From the NCBI RefSeq assembly GCF_000758725.1, contig NZ_CP009428.1, forward strand, positions 1,798,001-1,862,000: a stretch of 64,000 bases of DNA, written 5' to 3'. Both the position numbers and the translations under genes were made by a program. Of this stretch, positions 44,804-52,683 are shown one piece after another; the first letter of the stretch is position 1; each line of letters starts with the position of its first letter. Source of the DNA: Paenibacillus odorifer (GTDB lineage: Bacteria > Bacillota > Bacilli > Paenibacillales > Paenibacillaceae). The notes below the pieces were generated by a model, which was given only the letters and a program-made list of their open reading frames with translations, was not told the origin of the DNA and searched no databases.

Positions 44804-45868
44804 ATGGCTAAAAAGGTCACTATGCAAAAAATCGCTGATCATCTCGGCGTATCCAAATTCGTTGTTTCCAAGTCACTTTCGGGTAAAGGCGGCGTTAATG
44901 AGACGACAAGAGAACGAGTGATTCAAGCGGCATCGCAGCTGGGTTATTTTACGCAAAAAAATGCTTTTGTCCAAGGCATAAAACGCACCCCTCCGGTAGG
45001 TGGCGGTGATCGGAATAAGCAATCCGTGCTTGTGTTAATGCCGAATATTCGTTCTCAGACGCAGGATTCCTTGTATTGGGGGAAAATTGTGGATGGTATT
45101 GCTATTGCGCTGGATCAGGAAGGGCTTGGGATGGTCATTATCTCTGAGAATCGTGCGGATAATTTCGTCAATATTTTGAATCCAAATGGAATCCTTGGCT
45201 TAGTAGGTGTGGGACAAATCTCTACTTCCTTACTGCTTGAGGTGCATCGTATTGGTCTGCCGATGGTGTTGATTGACCATGAAGATCCGCTAATTCCAAG
45301 TGATACCGTGTTTGCAAATAATGTGGATTCCATGGCTCGACTTACGAATCATTTGATGGGAACAGGCCATACCCAAATGCATTTTATCGGCAATATTGGA
45401 TTCTCACGCAGTTTCCGCGACCGGTGGATTGGCTTCCGGAGTGCGCTGGAGGAGAGCGGAATAAGACTGCCTTTGGAAGATGATGCGAATCTTTTTCTGG
45501 AAGGGGTGGAGGAAGACTTATTTCAGGAGGATTTTAAAAGCTGGGTGAATAAGCGTAAAAAAGCCAAAACACTCCCGACAGCCTTGGTCTGCGCTAACGA
45601 CTCCACAGCCCTTTCGGTCAGTGACATTCTTAAGGAAGAAGGGTTTAATATTCCGAAGGATATCTCAGTTACAGGCTTTGATAATATTGAGGATGCCTTA
45701 AGAGGAGTTCCACCGCTTACAACTGTTCATGTTCCTAAAGAAGCGATGGGCCGAGCCGCAGTGGAGAAACTTCTGAGCCGTATTCATAATCCTTCTGCGC
45801 CGCTTGAGAAAATACTTATCGCAGCGGACATTGTTCATCGTGATTCTGTGGATAAGCCGCGAGACTAG
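44804..45868 (+). CDS. LacI family transcriptional regulator
   Basis: This 354-residue repressor has the N-terminal LacI HTH (MAKKVTMQKIADHLGVSKFVVSKSLSGKGGV) followed by the periplasmic-binding-like sugar domain (~70-340; ILGLVGVGQIS, TGHTQMHFIGN, DSTALSVSDILKEEGFNIPKDISVTGFDN). The hinge helix is less typical than in most LacI proteins. ATG 44804 follows TGGAGGG; the in-frame ATG 27 bases upstream lacks a site. Position next to the kinase and binding protein suggests it controls the mannan genes, with a sugar as inducer. Direct evidence for its operator is lacking; AT-rich repeated elements at 41474, 51325 and 52622 are candidates. Confidence 0.9.
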   Translation: MAKKVTMQKIADHLGVSKFVVSKSLSGKGGVNETTRERVIQAASQLGYFTQKNAFVQGIKRTPPVGGGDRNKQSVLVLMPNIRSQTQDSLYWGKIVDGIAIALDQEGLGMVIISENRADNFVNILNPNGILGLVGVGQISTSLLLEVHRIGLPMVLIDHEDPLIPSDTVFANNVDSMARLTNHLMGTGHTQMHFIGNIGFSRSFRDRWIGFRSALEESGIRLPLEDDANLFLEGVEEDLFQEDFKSWVNKRKKAKTLPTALVCANDSTALSVSDILKEEGFNIPKDISVTGFDNIEDALRGVPPLTTVHVPKEAMGRAAVEKLLSRIHNPSAPLEKILIAADIVHRDSVDKPRD

Positions 45869-45908
45869 AACTATGTTGTGATTTGCTTGAGTAAGGGGGA
45901 GTTTAGCT

Positions 45909-46469
45909 ATGACAGAACCAGTTGTCATGCCAAGGATTGAAGGCGAACAGATTCAACTACGAGGTGTACAAGTATCCGATCTGGAGGCTTATTATAATTT
46001 TTTGCTTGATGTTGAGATGGGGCAATTAACAGGATCACAAGGAGATTTCTCCCGTGAGCAAACAGCAGCTTGGATTCGTAAGATTAGTGTTCCAGCCGAG
46101 GATCGTGTAGATCTTATGATTATAGTAAAGGACACGGGTGAGCTCATTGGAGAAGTGGTACTAAATGAAATAGATCCGGACAATCGTAGTGCAAATATCC
46201 GAATCGGCATTTGTGGACATGAACATCGGGGTAAGGGTTACGGTACTGAAGCTATGACTCAAATGCTACGATATGGCTTTGAAACTTTGAAGCTGCACCG
46301 CATCCATCTCGGCGTATATACTTTTAACCCCAGAGCCGTTCATGTCTATGAGAAGCTTGGTTTTCAACGCGATGGTGTGGAGCGGGATGCTCTTTATGTA
46401 GACGGAGAGTTTCATAACATGATTCTGATGTCCATGCTTGAGGAGGAGTTCCGCAGTTTGTACAATTAA
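45909..46469 (+). CDS. GNAT family N-acetyltransferase (RimJ/RimL-like)
   Basis: This 186-residue GNAT enzyme transfers an acetyl group from acetyl-CoA to an amine. It has the acetyl-CoA loop IGICGHEHRGKGYGTEAM (R/Q-x-x-G-x-G/A) and the C-terminal block RIHLGVYTFNPRAVHVYEKLGFQRDG typical of RimJ/RimL-type acetyltransferases. It starts at ATG 45909 after AAGGGGGAG. It is 40 bases after the LacI gene and may be co-transcribed. The acceptor (protein N-terminus, polyamine or antibiotic) is unknown. Confidence 0.88.
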   Translation: MTEPVVMPRIEGEQIQLRGVQVSDLEAYYNFLLDVEMGQLTGSQGDFSREQTAAWIRKISVPAEDRVDLMIIVKDTGELIGEVVLNEIDPDNRSANIRIGICGHEHRGKGYGTEAMTQMLRYGFETLKLHRIHLGVYTFNPRAVHVYEKLGFQRDGVERDALYVDGEFHNMILMSMLEEEFRSLYN

Positions 46470-46473
46470 AAAA

Positions 46474-46524
46474 AGTGAATCTACGGTAAGGAAGATTGTA
46501 AGTAACTTCCTCACCAGATTCACT
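46474..46524. terminator. Bidirectional terminator
   Basis: AGTGAATCT (46474-46482) pairs perfectly with AGATTCACT (46516-46524), with an inner GTAAGGAA/TTCCTCAC step, flanked by an A-run on the left that reads as T on the minus strand. It serves the convergent GNAT and catalase genes. Confidence 0.8.
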
Positions 46525-46531
46525 ATGAATA

Positions 46532-47434
46532 TTAGTCTGTAATATTTCCAGCCATTTTGAGGCGTTTGGCAATTTCTTTAAAGTCTTCGGGGGAGATTCC
46601 TGGAGCGAATTCCTCTTCGACTGCCGGAGCAACGGGGATCGGAAAACCTTTAGGGGCTCCCTGAATGACTTCAAGCGGAAGATTATCCTCCGGGTGGGTT
46701 CCCTTCCAAATCTGATCGATGGCGCCGAAGTCACTTTCACTCCAGGTGTATAGCTTGGTGTGCACGCCTTTTTCTTCATATTTTTTTGCTTCACTGAATG
46801 ATTTATTATTTAACGAAGGAATCGGCACGAGCTTAGTTACATTAACACCTGTTGCCACTTCGATTGCTTTGGCATAAGCGACCACGTGGACACCACCACG
46901 GACTAAAAGGAATCCGACTACAGCGCGTGCAGCTGGATGGTCTGTCATTTCGTAGACCTTCATTTTATGTGTTCTGGCTCCGCATTCGAGGAAGAAGTTA
47001 TGTAGCAGATCTTCCACTAGGTTGCCGCTATTAAATACGTTTGCTCCGGTCCACGGGTTCCCCGTTGAATCAAAAGGCATAGCCCCTTGTGCACCAGCCA
47101 GAAAGTGATAGGATAGACGCGCATCTTTTGCGGACCCTAGAGGGGTGGAATCGGGCTCTTTATAACTTGTTGACCCTCGAAGACATTTGTTGATGGCATG
47201 AGAAACCAGCTCGACGTGGCCAAGCTCTTCCGCTGTTATGCTCATCACCAAATCATAAAAGGGCTTCAGTTTGTCTTTTGAACGGAAATTAAAGGATTGA
47301 AAGAGGTAATTGTTAAGGGTCGACATTTCTCCGAACTTTCCGCCAAGCAATTCCTGAACAGCGGCAGCAGCATTGGGATCGGGCTTCTCAACTTCAGGAA
47401 TCTCGATCATGATTTCATCCATACGTTTGAACAT
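46532..47434 (-). CDS. Manganese catalase family protein
   Basis: This 300-residue protein has the di-manganese catalase fold. Ligand motifs are TLNNYLFQSFN with QELLGGKFGEMS before it, ITAEELGHVELV (Glu and His), LFLECGARTHKMKVYEMTDHPAARAVVGFL (Glu and His in the second helix pair) and LVRGGVHVVAYAKA. It breaks down hydrogen peroxide. Length and layout fit the vegetative/spore KatN-YdbD-CotJC group; spore coat use is possible. It starts at ATG 47434 after AAGGAGG. It is monocistronic, terminated at 46474. Confidence 0.92.
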   Translation of the reverse strand: MFKRMDEIMIEIPEVEKPDPNAAAAVQELLGGKFGEMSTLNNYLFQSFNFRSKDKLKPFYDLVMSITAEELGHVELVSHAINKCLRGSTSYKEPDSTPLGSAKDARLSYHFLAGAQGAMPFDSTGNPWTGANVFNSGNLVEDLLHNFFLECGARTHKMKVYEMTDHPAARAVVGFLLVRGGVHVVAYAKAIEVATGVNVTKLVPIPSLNNKSFSEAKKYEEKGVHTKLYTWSESDFGAIDQIWKGTHPEDNLPLEVIQGAPKGFPIPVAPAVEEEFAPGISPEDFKEIAKRLKMAGNITD

Positions 47435-47576
47435 TAATATCTCAGCCTCCTTGAGGTTAGGGGTTACTGAGCTATTTTGAGCTTAATCTATAGGAATTAC
47501 TCATGAATGGGTTGAAAAGTATGGATGTGCGTCATGTAAATGGCTTTTTGTGTCGAAAAGGCAAACTGCAAATACT

Positions 47577-47612
47577 ATCAAATACGCAATCAAATACGCA
47601 ATCAAATACGCA
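47577..47612. repeat. Three perfect tandem 12-bp repeats
   Basis: ATCAAATACGCA occurs three times without gap (47577-47588, 47589-47600, 47601-47612) in the gap between the catalase gene and the GH130 gene. Confidence 0.85.
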
Positions 47613-47626
47613 TAGTAACCCGCTAA

Positions 47627-47806
47627 CGGACACAGCTGACCCTATATGCAGTATTATCCGATATTTGCAATACTAACGGACTCCACAGCAGCTATCGTCC
47701 TAGAAAAAGCCCCAAATGGACCTCTTTTCAGGGAATAGCTTCATTGGAGTCCGAAAACTTACAATAAAGGCTAAATACATATGAATAACGTCAACTGAGT
47801 CCGTAA
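47627..47806. repeat. Interspersed GGACACAGCTG-type repeat, copy 2
   Basis: The gap 47435-47929 holds the tandem repeat, this element and a terminator. GGACACAGCTGACCCTAT (47628 on) matches the copy at 17808. An internal inverted repeat has CGGACTCCA (47677-47685) and AGCTAT (47690-47695) against ATAGCT (47735-47740) and TGGAGTCCG (47745-47753), symmetric with 4-nt mismatched gaps. It resembles short interspersed repeats seen in Paenibacillus genomes. Confidence 0.6.
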
Positions 47807-47851
47807 GCCATGTTGGATAATAGATATACGGTTAAGCAGACAAAGAATGAT

Positions 47852-47901
47852 CAAAAAACGCAGAGCAGCGATCCTCCAATAATAGGAGAATCGCTGCTCT
47901 G
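47852..47901 (-). terminator. Terminator of the GH113-epimerase-GH130 operon
   Basis: CAGAGCAGCGAT (47861-47872) pairs perfectly with ATCGCTGCTCTG (47890-47901), with CTCC/GGAG inside; on the minus strand it is followed by CGTTTTTTGA. Confidence 0.92.
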
Positions 47902-47929
47902 TTGATTTCTAGGGTTTATGAAACCTTAT

Positions 47930-49102
47930 TTACAATGCTAAATTACGGTCAATAAGAGCAATACGTTGCTGTACACAAGCATAAGAGCGAAGTGGATCCT
48001 CTGGAGTGTTCAGCACATAATCTAACATTTGGTCAACGGTAGTTGTAGCCACGTGGATACGAGTGTCGGAGGAAGCGTAGTAAATATAGATTTCACCGTT
48101 ATCACGTGCAATCACGCCATTACAGAACACGACATTGGAGACATCGCCGACACGTTCTTCACCATCTGGTGCGATGAAATGACCGCCAGGTGAATGAGTG
48201 ACTTTGTTTGGCTCATCCAGATCAGACAAGAAAGCATATAGCACGTATCGGAGTCCAGCAGCTGTGTTGCGTACACCATGAGCAATATGCAGCCAGCCTT
48301 TTGCAGTTTTGATTGGAGCCGGACCTTGGCCGTTTTTAACTTCCTTGATGGTATGGTAGTGGCGTTCATCCATGATGGTCTCACTAGTAATTACGGCATC
48401 TTCAATTGTATCCGAGAGTCCCCAGCCGATACCGCCACCTGAACCTGCATCGATAAAGCCATCTTGTGGGCGAGTGTAGAAAGCGTATTTTCCATCTACA
48501 AATTCAGGGTGGAGCACGACATTACGCTGCTGAGCAGAGCCTGTTTTGAGATCCGCCAGACGTTCCCAGGTTTTCAGATCTTTGGTGCGAACAATACCAC
48601 ACTGTGCTACTGCGCTAGAAAGGTCACCATGTGGAGCTTCTGGATCTTTGCGTTCTGTACAGAAGAGGCCGTAGATCCAGCCATCTTCATGGCTTACGAG
48701 GCGCATGTCGTAGACGTTGATATCAGGAACTTCTGTCTCAGGCAGCACAACTGGATGATCCCAGAAGCGGAAGCCGTCTACGCCATTGTCGCTTTCTGCT
48801 ACAGCGAAAAAAGATTTGCGGTCATTGCCTTCAACCCGAGCAACAAGATAGAATTTGCCGTTCAGTGCAATAGCACCCGGGTTGAAGACGCCGTTGACGC
48901 CAATTCTTTCGGCAAAATTAGGGTTGGTGTCTGGGTTAAAATCATAACGCCAGATTAAGGGCGCATGCTCAGCAGTTAGCAGTGGATGAGTATAACGGTC
49001 ATAAATGCCGTTTCCATAAGGAAGCTTTTCGTTCTTGCGGGCGATCAGGGCTTCATAACGTTCTGTTAATTGTTGTTTGCGTTCTTGGAATAATGATGAC
49101 AT
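47930..49102 (-). CDS. GH130_1 4-O-beta-D-mannosyl-D-glucose phosphorylase
   Basis: This 390-residue cytoplasmic enzyme phosphorolyses beta-1,4-mannosyl-glucose to mannose 1-phosphate and glucose. The GH130 subfamily 1 signatures are visible: [33 protein letters not shown] in parts, VYDMRL with the catalytic Asp at about 132, [21 protein letters not shown] for phosphate and sugar binding. The start overlaps the epimerase stop (TAATG), so the pair is coupled; that epimerase makes the exact substrate from cellobiose-type units. It is the last gene of the minus-strand operon and is followed by a strong terminator. Confidence 0.92.
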   Translation of the reverse strand: MSSLFQERKQQLTERYEALIARKNEKLPYGNGIYDRYTHPLLTAEHAPLIWRYDFNPDTNPNFAERIGVNGVFNPGAIALNGKFYLVARVEGNDRKSFFAVAESDNGVDGFRFWDHPVVLPETEVPDINVYDMRLVSHEDGWIYGLFCTERKDPEAPHGDLSSAVAQCGIVRTKDLKTWERLADLKTGSAQQRNVVLHPEFVDGKYAFYTRPQDGFIDAGSGGGIGWGLSDTIEDAVITSETIMDERHYHTIKEVKNGQGPAPIKTAKGWLHIAHGVRNTAAGLRYVLYAFLSDLDEPNKVTHSPGGHFIAPDGEERVGDVSNVVFCNGVIARDNGEIYIYYASSDTRIHVATTTVDQMLDYVLNTPEDPLRSYACVQQRIALIDRNLAL

Positions 49103-50316
49103 TAGATAGTCTCCTTTATAGTTGATTTCAGTCGTGCGATCATTTCGAAGCAGGCTCTGCTGTTATGATAAGGACATTTCCAGGCGCTAACCTTTGATCC
49201 GTGAGGCAGGGGCTGAAGGTTCTCGTCCACGCCCCAGTACCATTCACCGAGCTTGTGATCCACCATGTATTTATCGATAAAAGTCCAGGAGGCTTGGGCA
49301 GCCTCATTAAATTTGCTGTCACCAGTCAGCTGATAAGCATTATAGAATCCAACAACCGCCTCAGCTTGCGGCCACCAATCTTTATCTTTGCTCAGCAGCC
49401 CGCTTGGGTCAGCTTCATTCCATATCCCACCATCGCTATCTATACCTTCCGCAAGAACGGCTTCTGCCATGGAGACAGCGACTGTTCGCACACGCTGCAG
49501 CAGCAGCTCTTCTCCAAGGGTTTCAGCAGCTTCCACCAGCAGCCAGCTTCCTTCGATGTCATGTCCGTAGGAGATAATATCTGATTTCACATTCCATGCC
49601 TCATCTAAGAAAAGATGAAAATGCTGGCCTTCCTGATCAATGATATGATCCAGCATCGTTTCGATTAGCTCGGTTAGCGTGCTCTTTAGCTCCTCCGACT
49701 TCCATACTCGATAGAGACCGGTATACGCTTCCAGAACATGCAGATGGGTATTCATAGATTTTTTTTCATTCATATCCTTGCTGCTGAGACTGAGGTTATC
49801 AGTGATTTGCCATTCCCGTGATAAAGCTTCGACATAACCTTTATAAATAGAATCATAGCCGTATTTCTCAACTAGCTGGAATAATTGAATCGCATCCTCT
49901 AAGACTTCTGGACGTCCGGTCGCATGGTAGAATTCAGCCAGTGCGTAGATAGCAAAGGATTGGCCATAGATCTGCTTTTTCTCTTGAGAAGGTCTGCCCT
50001 CAGCATCCACCATCCAGTATAATCCGCCATACTCTTTATCAATGAAGTGTTCCATCAGATAGGTATAAGCACGTTCTGCCATCGCCAGATATTCCGGTTT
50101 ACCGTAGATCCGGTAAGCGCTCGCAAAGGACCAAAGGATCCGGGCATTAAGCACAAGGCTTTTCTCTGCGTTAGGAGTAATGTTCAGCTGATTGTCGATC
50201 TCACCTACAAAACCGCCGTTTACTTCGTCCTTCGTCTGTTTCATCCAAAAACTAAGAATATTATCCTGCAGCTCATCCTCAAGTTGGGTCAACCATAATT
50301 CTGGTGAATTAATCAT
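49102..50316 (-). CDS. Cellobiose 2-epimerase (AGE superfamily)
   Basis: This 404-residue (alpha/alpha)6-barrel enzyme inverts C2 of the reducing-end glucose of beta-1,4-linked disaccharides (mannobiose to mannosyl-glucose, cellobiose to glucosyl-mannose). The catalytic histidine regions are seen: [15 protein letters not shown] (~215-230), [13 protein letters not shown] (~255) and [15 protein letters not shown] near the C-terminus, as well as NGGFVGEID and YGGLYWMVD at the start. It is coupled to GH130_1 downstream and lies 21 bases after GH113. This trio matches the known mannan pathway of Ruminococcus and Bacteroides. Confidence 0.93.
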   Translation of the reverse strand: MINSPELWLTQLEDELQDNILSFWMKQTKDEVNGGFVGEIDNQLNITPNAEKSLVLNARILWSFASAYRIYGKPEYLAMAERAYTYLMEHFIDKEYGGLYWMVDAEGRPSQEKKQIYGQSFAIYALAEFYHATGRPEVLEDAIQLFQLVEKYGYDSIYKGYVEALSREWQITDNLSLSSKDMNEKKSMNTHLHVLEAYTGLYRVWKSEELKSTLTELIETMLDHIIDQEGQHFHLFLDEAWNVKSDIISYGHDIEGSWLLVEAAETLGEELLLQRVRTVAVSMAEAVLAEGIDSDGGIWNEADPSGLLSKDKDWWPQAEAVVGFYNAYQLTGDSKFNEAAQASWTFIDKYMVDHKLGEWYWGVDENLQPLPHGSKVSAWKCPYHNSRACFEMIARLKSTIKETI

Positions 50317-50337
50317 TGTAATCAGTCACTCCTCACA

Positions 50338-51288
50338 TTATTTGGTGATTTTTGAGGTGAAATATTCGTTGATGATCCCAGCGGCTTGCTTACCGTACAT
50401 ACAGTAATCATCATTCTGTGCTGCTTCTTCAATTGGATAAAGATGAGTAGGCCAATCCCAGAGCATAAAGCCCTGAACCCAATCTCTGTGCTCACAGCCT
50501 TGAAACATTGCCTGATAGAATTTACTTTGTTCTTCTTGACTTGGTTCGCCCTTTAAGGTCCAATCATTGGGAATCGCAGCGCTCCCGCTCCGGCTTGGGC
50601 AACCCGCTTCCATGAAAAAGAACGGCTTATTCTGTGAGCTCACCACTTGCTCAATCCGGTCGAGCTGAGCCTCCCAATCACTAGCTGGATAATACCCACT
50701 TGAAGAAATCACATCGAGCGCATCCCACCAGGTTACGTTATCCTCCTGATACTTATCGCAATTATAAGTAAGAATACCTGAGTAGACCTTCCGCACCTCG
50801 GCAATAAGCGAACGCCATTCGGCTTCGCGTCTATCCGTCTGTACAAGCTCACAGCCAATACAGAACATTTCACAGCCTGTTTCCTCAGCGATAGCGGCAT
50901 AGTGCAGAATAAATTTAGTATAAGAGCTGAACCACTCAGACCATTTAGGCTCGCAAGGGACATCCTTATCAAAAAAGTTAATATGGGCACGCCAAGTTCC
51001 GTCAGCACAATTAACAATCGGCTTCAGGCATACTTTTAGCTGGAGTGACTTCGCTTTGCTGATAGCCCATTTCACTTCTTCGTCGCTAACGGTTGGAGCC
51101 TCCCAGTAGGGAATTTCCGTAGAATGAGCGGTAGCTTGAAGCGCACTGAGCGCAATGGCCGTCCAGTTCGCTCCGGTGACAGAGGACATTAATTCCAGCG
51201 AACACTCAGCTTCTTTTGTTGTCCATGAACCACGTCTACCTGAGAAACCCCAGGTTACGCCTGCAATGTATTCGTTGTTTAACATCAT
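50338..51288 (-). CDS. GH113 beta-mannanase/mannosidase
   Basis: This 316-residue TIM-barrel enzyme has no signal peptide, so it acts on imported mannooligosaccharides. GH113 motifs are ITGVTWGFSGRRGSW at the start, FCIGCELVQTDRREAEWR with the acid/base Glu at about 147, and PFFFMEAGCPSRSGSA with the nucleophile Glu at about 227. Their spacing agrees with the characterised GH113 mannanase of Alicyclobacillus. It starts at ATG 51288 with AGGA 7 bases before. It heads the minus-strand operon GH113-epimerase-GH130_1 and is divergent from the response regulator gene. Confidence 0.92.
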   Translation of the reverse strand: MMLNNEYIAGVTWGFSGRRGSWTTKEAECSLELMSSVTGANWTAIALSALQATAHSTEIPYWEAPTVSDEEVKWAISKAKSLQLKVCLKPIVNCADGTWRAHINFFDKDVPCEPKWSEWFSSYTKFILHYAAIAEETGCEMFCIGCELVQTDRREAEWRSLIAEVRKVYSGILTYNCDKYQEDNVTWWDALDVISSSGYYPASDWEAQLDRIEQVVSSQNKPFFFMEAGCPSRSGSAAIPNDWTLKGEPSQEEQSKFYQAMFQGCEHRDWVQGFMLWDWPTHLYPIEEAAQNDDYCMYGKQAAGIINEYFTSKITK

Positions 51289-51324
51289 CGAGGATCCTCA
51301 CTTTACAAATGGAAATAGATAAAT

Positions 51325-51385
51325 TAGCAAACTTAATTTTGTTAGATAGTTATTATTGTTTTGTTAGTTTATAATAACAACTTAA
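51325..51385. promoter_or_regulatory. AT-rich TAATAAC/GTTAG element between divergent operons
   Basis: The gap 51289-51584 holds GTTAGATA followed by GTTATTATTG (complement of TAATAAC), then TTGTTAG and TATAATAACAA, i.e. the same parts as in the elements at 41474 and 52622. Farther right, ATAACTTTAGTTAT (around 51450) is a short palindrome. I could not define promoters here with confidence. Confidence 0.4.
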
Positions 51386-51584
51386 TTTAGTTATATACTT
51401 TTTCGTAGATGATTTCAAGGACAATTTGTAGTTGGAGCTGGGAAATTTGAATAACTTTAGTTATAGTAAATATAAGACTATAAAAGGGCGCAATCGTACA
51501 TTGACGTAATGCATGGGGAGATACTATTCGTGATGATAGCGCAATCATAATAACTGGCGGATACAACTGGAGGGAATTACTTAA

Positions 51585-52364
51585 ATGATAAATGTTATGA
51601 TTGCGGACGACGAGGAAGTCATTCGCAGGGGGCTCGAAAAAATCACATCCAGAATGGAAATAGACGTACATGTAATTGGATCTTACGGAAACGGGTTGGA
51701 AGCCTGGGAACATTTAGAAAAGTTATCCCGAGAGGATATAGATCTGCTTATTACAGATATCAAAATGCCTAGGATGGATGGTTTTAAGCTGATTGAACAG
51801 GTTAGAGACCATATGGAGGATATACCTATTGCTGTCCTTAGCGGTTTTAGTGAATTTGAATATGCCCGTCGAGCGATCCGCCATGGGGTGATGGATTATT
51901 TGCTTAAACCGATTGATAAGACTCAGCTATATGAGCTGCTTAAGAGAGTAGAGGATGTAAAGAAAAAGAACGTGACGGAGCATGAGGAGATTTTCTCACA
52001 AGCTGCGGATGGTGGGGAACATTATGTAGTTGAGCAGACAAAAAGCATTCTGGAGAGAGAGTATGATCAGAACTTCGAGCTAGAACGCTTAGCGGAGATG
52101 GTGGGCATGAATGCGAGTTATCTCAGCCGTTTGTTCAAATTAAAGACGGGGCAGACGATCACAGACTATCTGATTCGGATTAGAATTTCTAAAGCTAAGG
52201 AACTGCTAATGGAGCATCCTGACCTGAAGAATTATGAAATTGCCGAGAAGGTGGGTTATAGCGATCCGGTATATTTTAATAAATTGTTCAAGAAAATGTG
52301 TGGTATGACACCTAAGGATTATAAAAGCGGCTGTAAATTCCCGAAAATTGAACGAGAGTTTTAG
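51585..52364 (+). CDS. YesN-type response regulator (AraC output)
   Basis: This 259-residue protein has a receiver domain with the phosphorylated Asp58 in LLITDIKMPRMDG and the Lys in DYLLKPID, a short linker, and a C-terminal AraC HTH pair (~150-255; LERLAEMVGMNASYLSRLFKLKTG, then YEIAEKVGYSDPVYFNKLFKKMCGMTPKDYK). It starts at ATG 51585 after GGAGGG. It has no kinase gene next to it, while the kinase at 41545 lacks a regulator, so the two are probably a split pair. It is divergent from GH113 and upstream of the ABC importer, which makes it the likely activator of the mannan genes. Confidence 0.93.
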   Translation: MINVMIADDEEVIRRGLEKITSRMEIDVHVIGSYGNGLEAWEHLEKLSREDIDLLITDIKMPRMDGFKLIEQVRDHMEDIPIAVLSGFSEFEYARRAIRHGVMDYLLKPIDKTQLYELLKRVEDVKKKNVTEHEEIFSQAADGGEHYVVEQTKSILEREYDQNFELERLAEMVGMNASYLSRLFKLKTGQTITDYLIRIRISKAKELLMEHPDLKNYEIAEKVGYSDPVYFNKLFKKMCGMTPKDYKSGCKFPKIEREF

Positions 52365-52389
52365 GCATATATAGGAAGCTATTTATTAG

Positions 52390-52413
52390 GAGGGCGAAAA
52401 GCTCTCTTTTTTT
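52390..52413 (+). terminator. Terminator after the response regulator
   Basis: GAGGGC (52390-52395) pairs with GCTCTC (52401-52406), one G-U pair, followed by seven T. Confidence 0.78.
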
Positions 52414-52523
52414 GTAGATATTTTTATAAATTAGATAACAAAATTATTATAAGTAAAACAAAAATAACAAATACAAGACCAGAAAAAGCAATTGAAACCA
52501 TCGTTTTGCGTCAAAAATAGATT

Positions 52524-52549
52524 TATAATGGGTTTGTAAGCGATATCAT
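52524..52549 (+). promoter_or_regulatory. -10 box and perfect cre before the mannan importer
   Basis: A perfect TATAAT (52524-52529) has no acceptable -35, suggesting activator dependence. Directly downstream, TTGTAAGCGATATCAT (52534-52549) satisfies all 16 positions of the cre pattern WTGNAANCGNWNNCWW. This indicates CcpA repression of the importer operon by preferred sugars. Confidence 0.7.
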
Positions 52550-52621
52550 CACTTGTTTTCAAGAGTAATTCAGATAATCCGGTATTAATGACTACTCTTT
52601 CAAGTTATGAGTGATGATAAA

Positions 52622-52648
52622 AGTTATTATATTTGTTATTTACCTAAA
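52622..52648. promoter_or_regulatory. GTTATTA/TTACCTAA element before the mannan binding-protein gene
   Basis: GTTATTATATTTGTTATTTACCTAA, read on the minus strand, is TTAGGTA, 11 bases, TAATAAC; the kinase gene has TTAGGTA, 12 bases, TAATAAC. It lies 36 bases before the ATG at 52684. The shared build suggests one regulator for both. Confidence 0.48.
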
Positions 52649-52683
52649 ACTAGAGTTGAATTGAAGAGAGGGGTCGTAACAGC

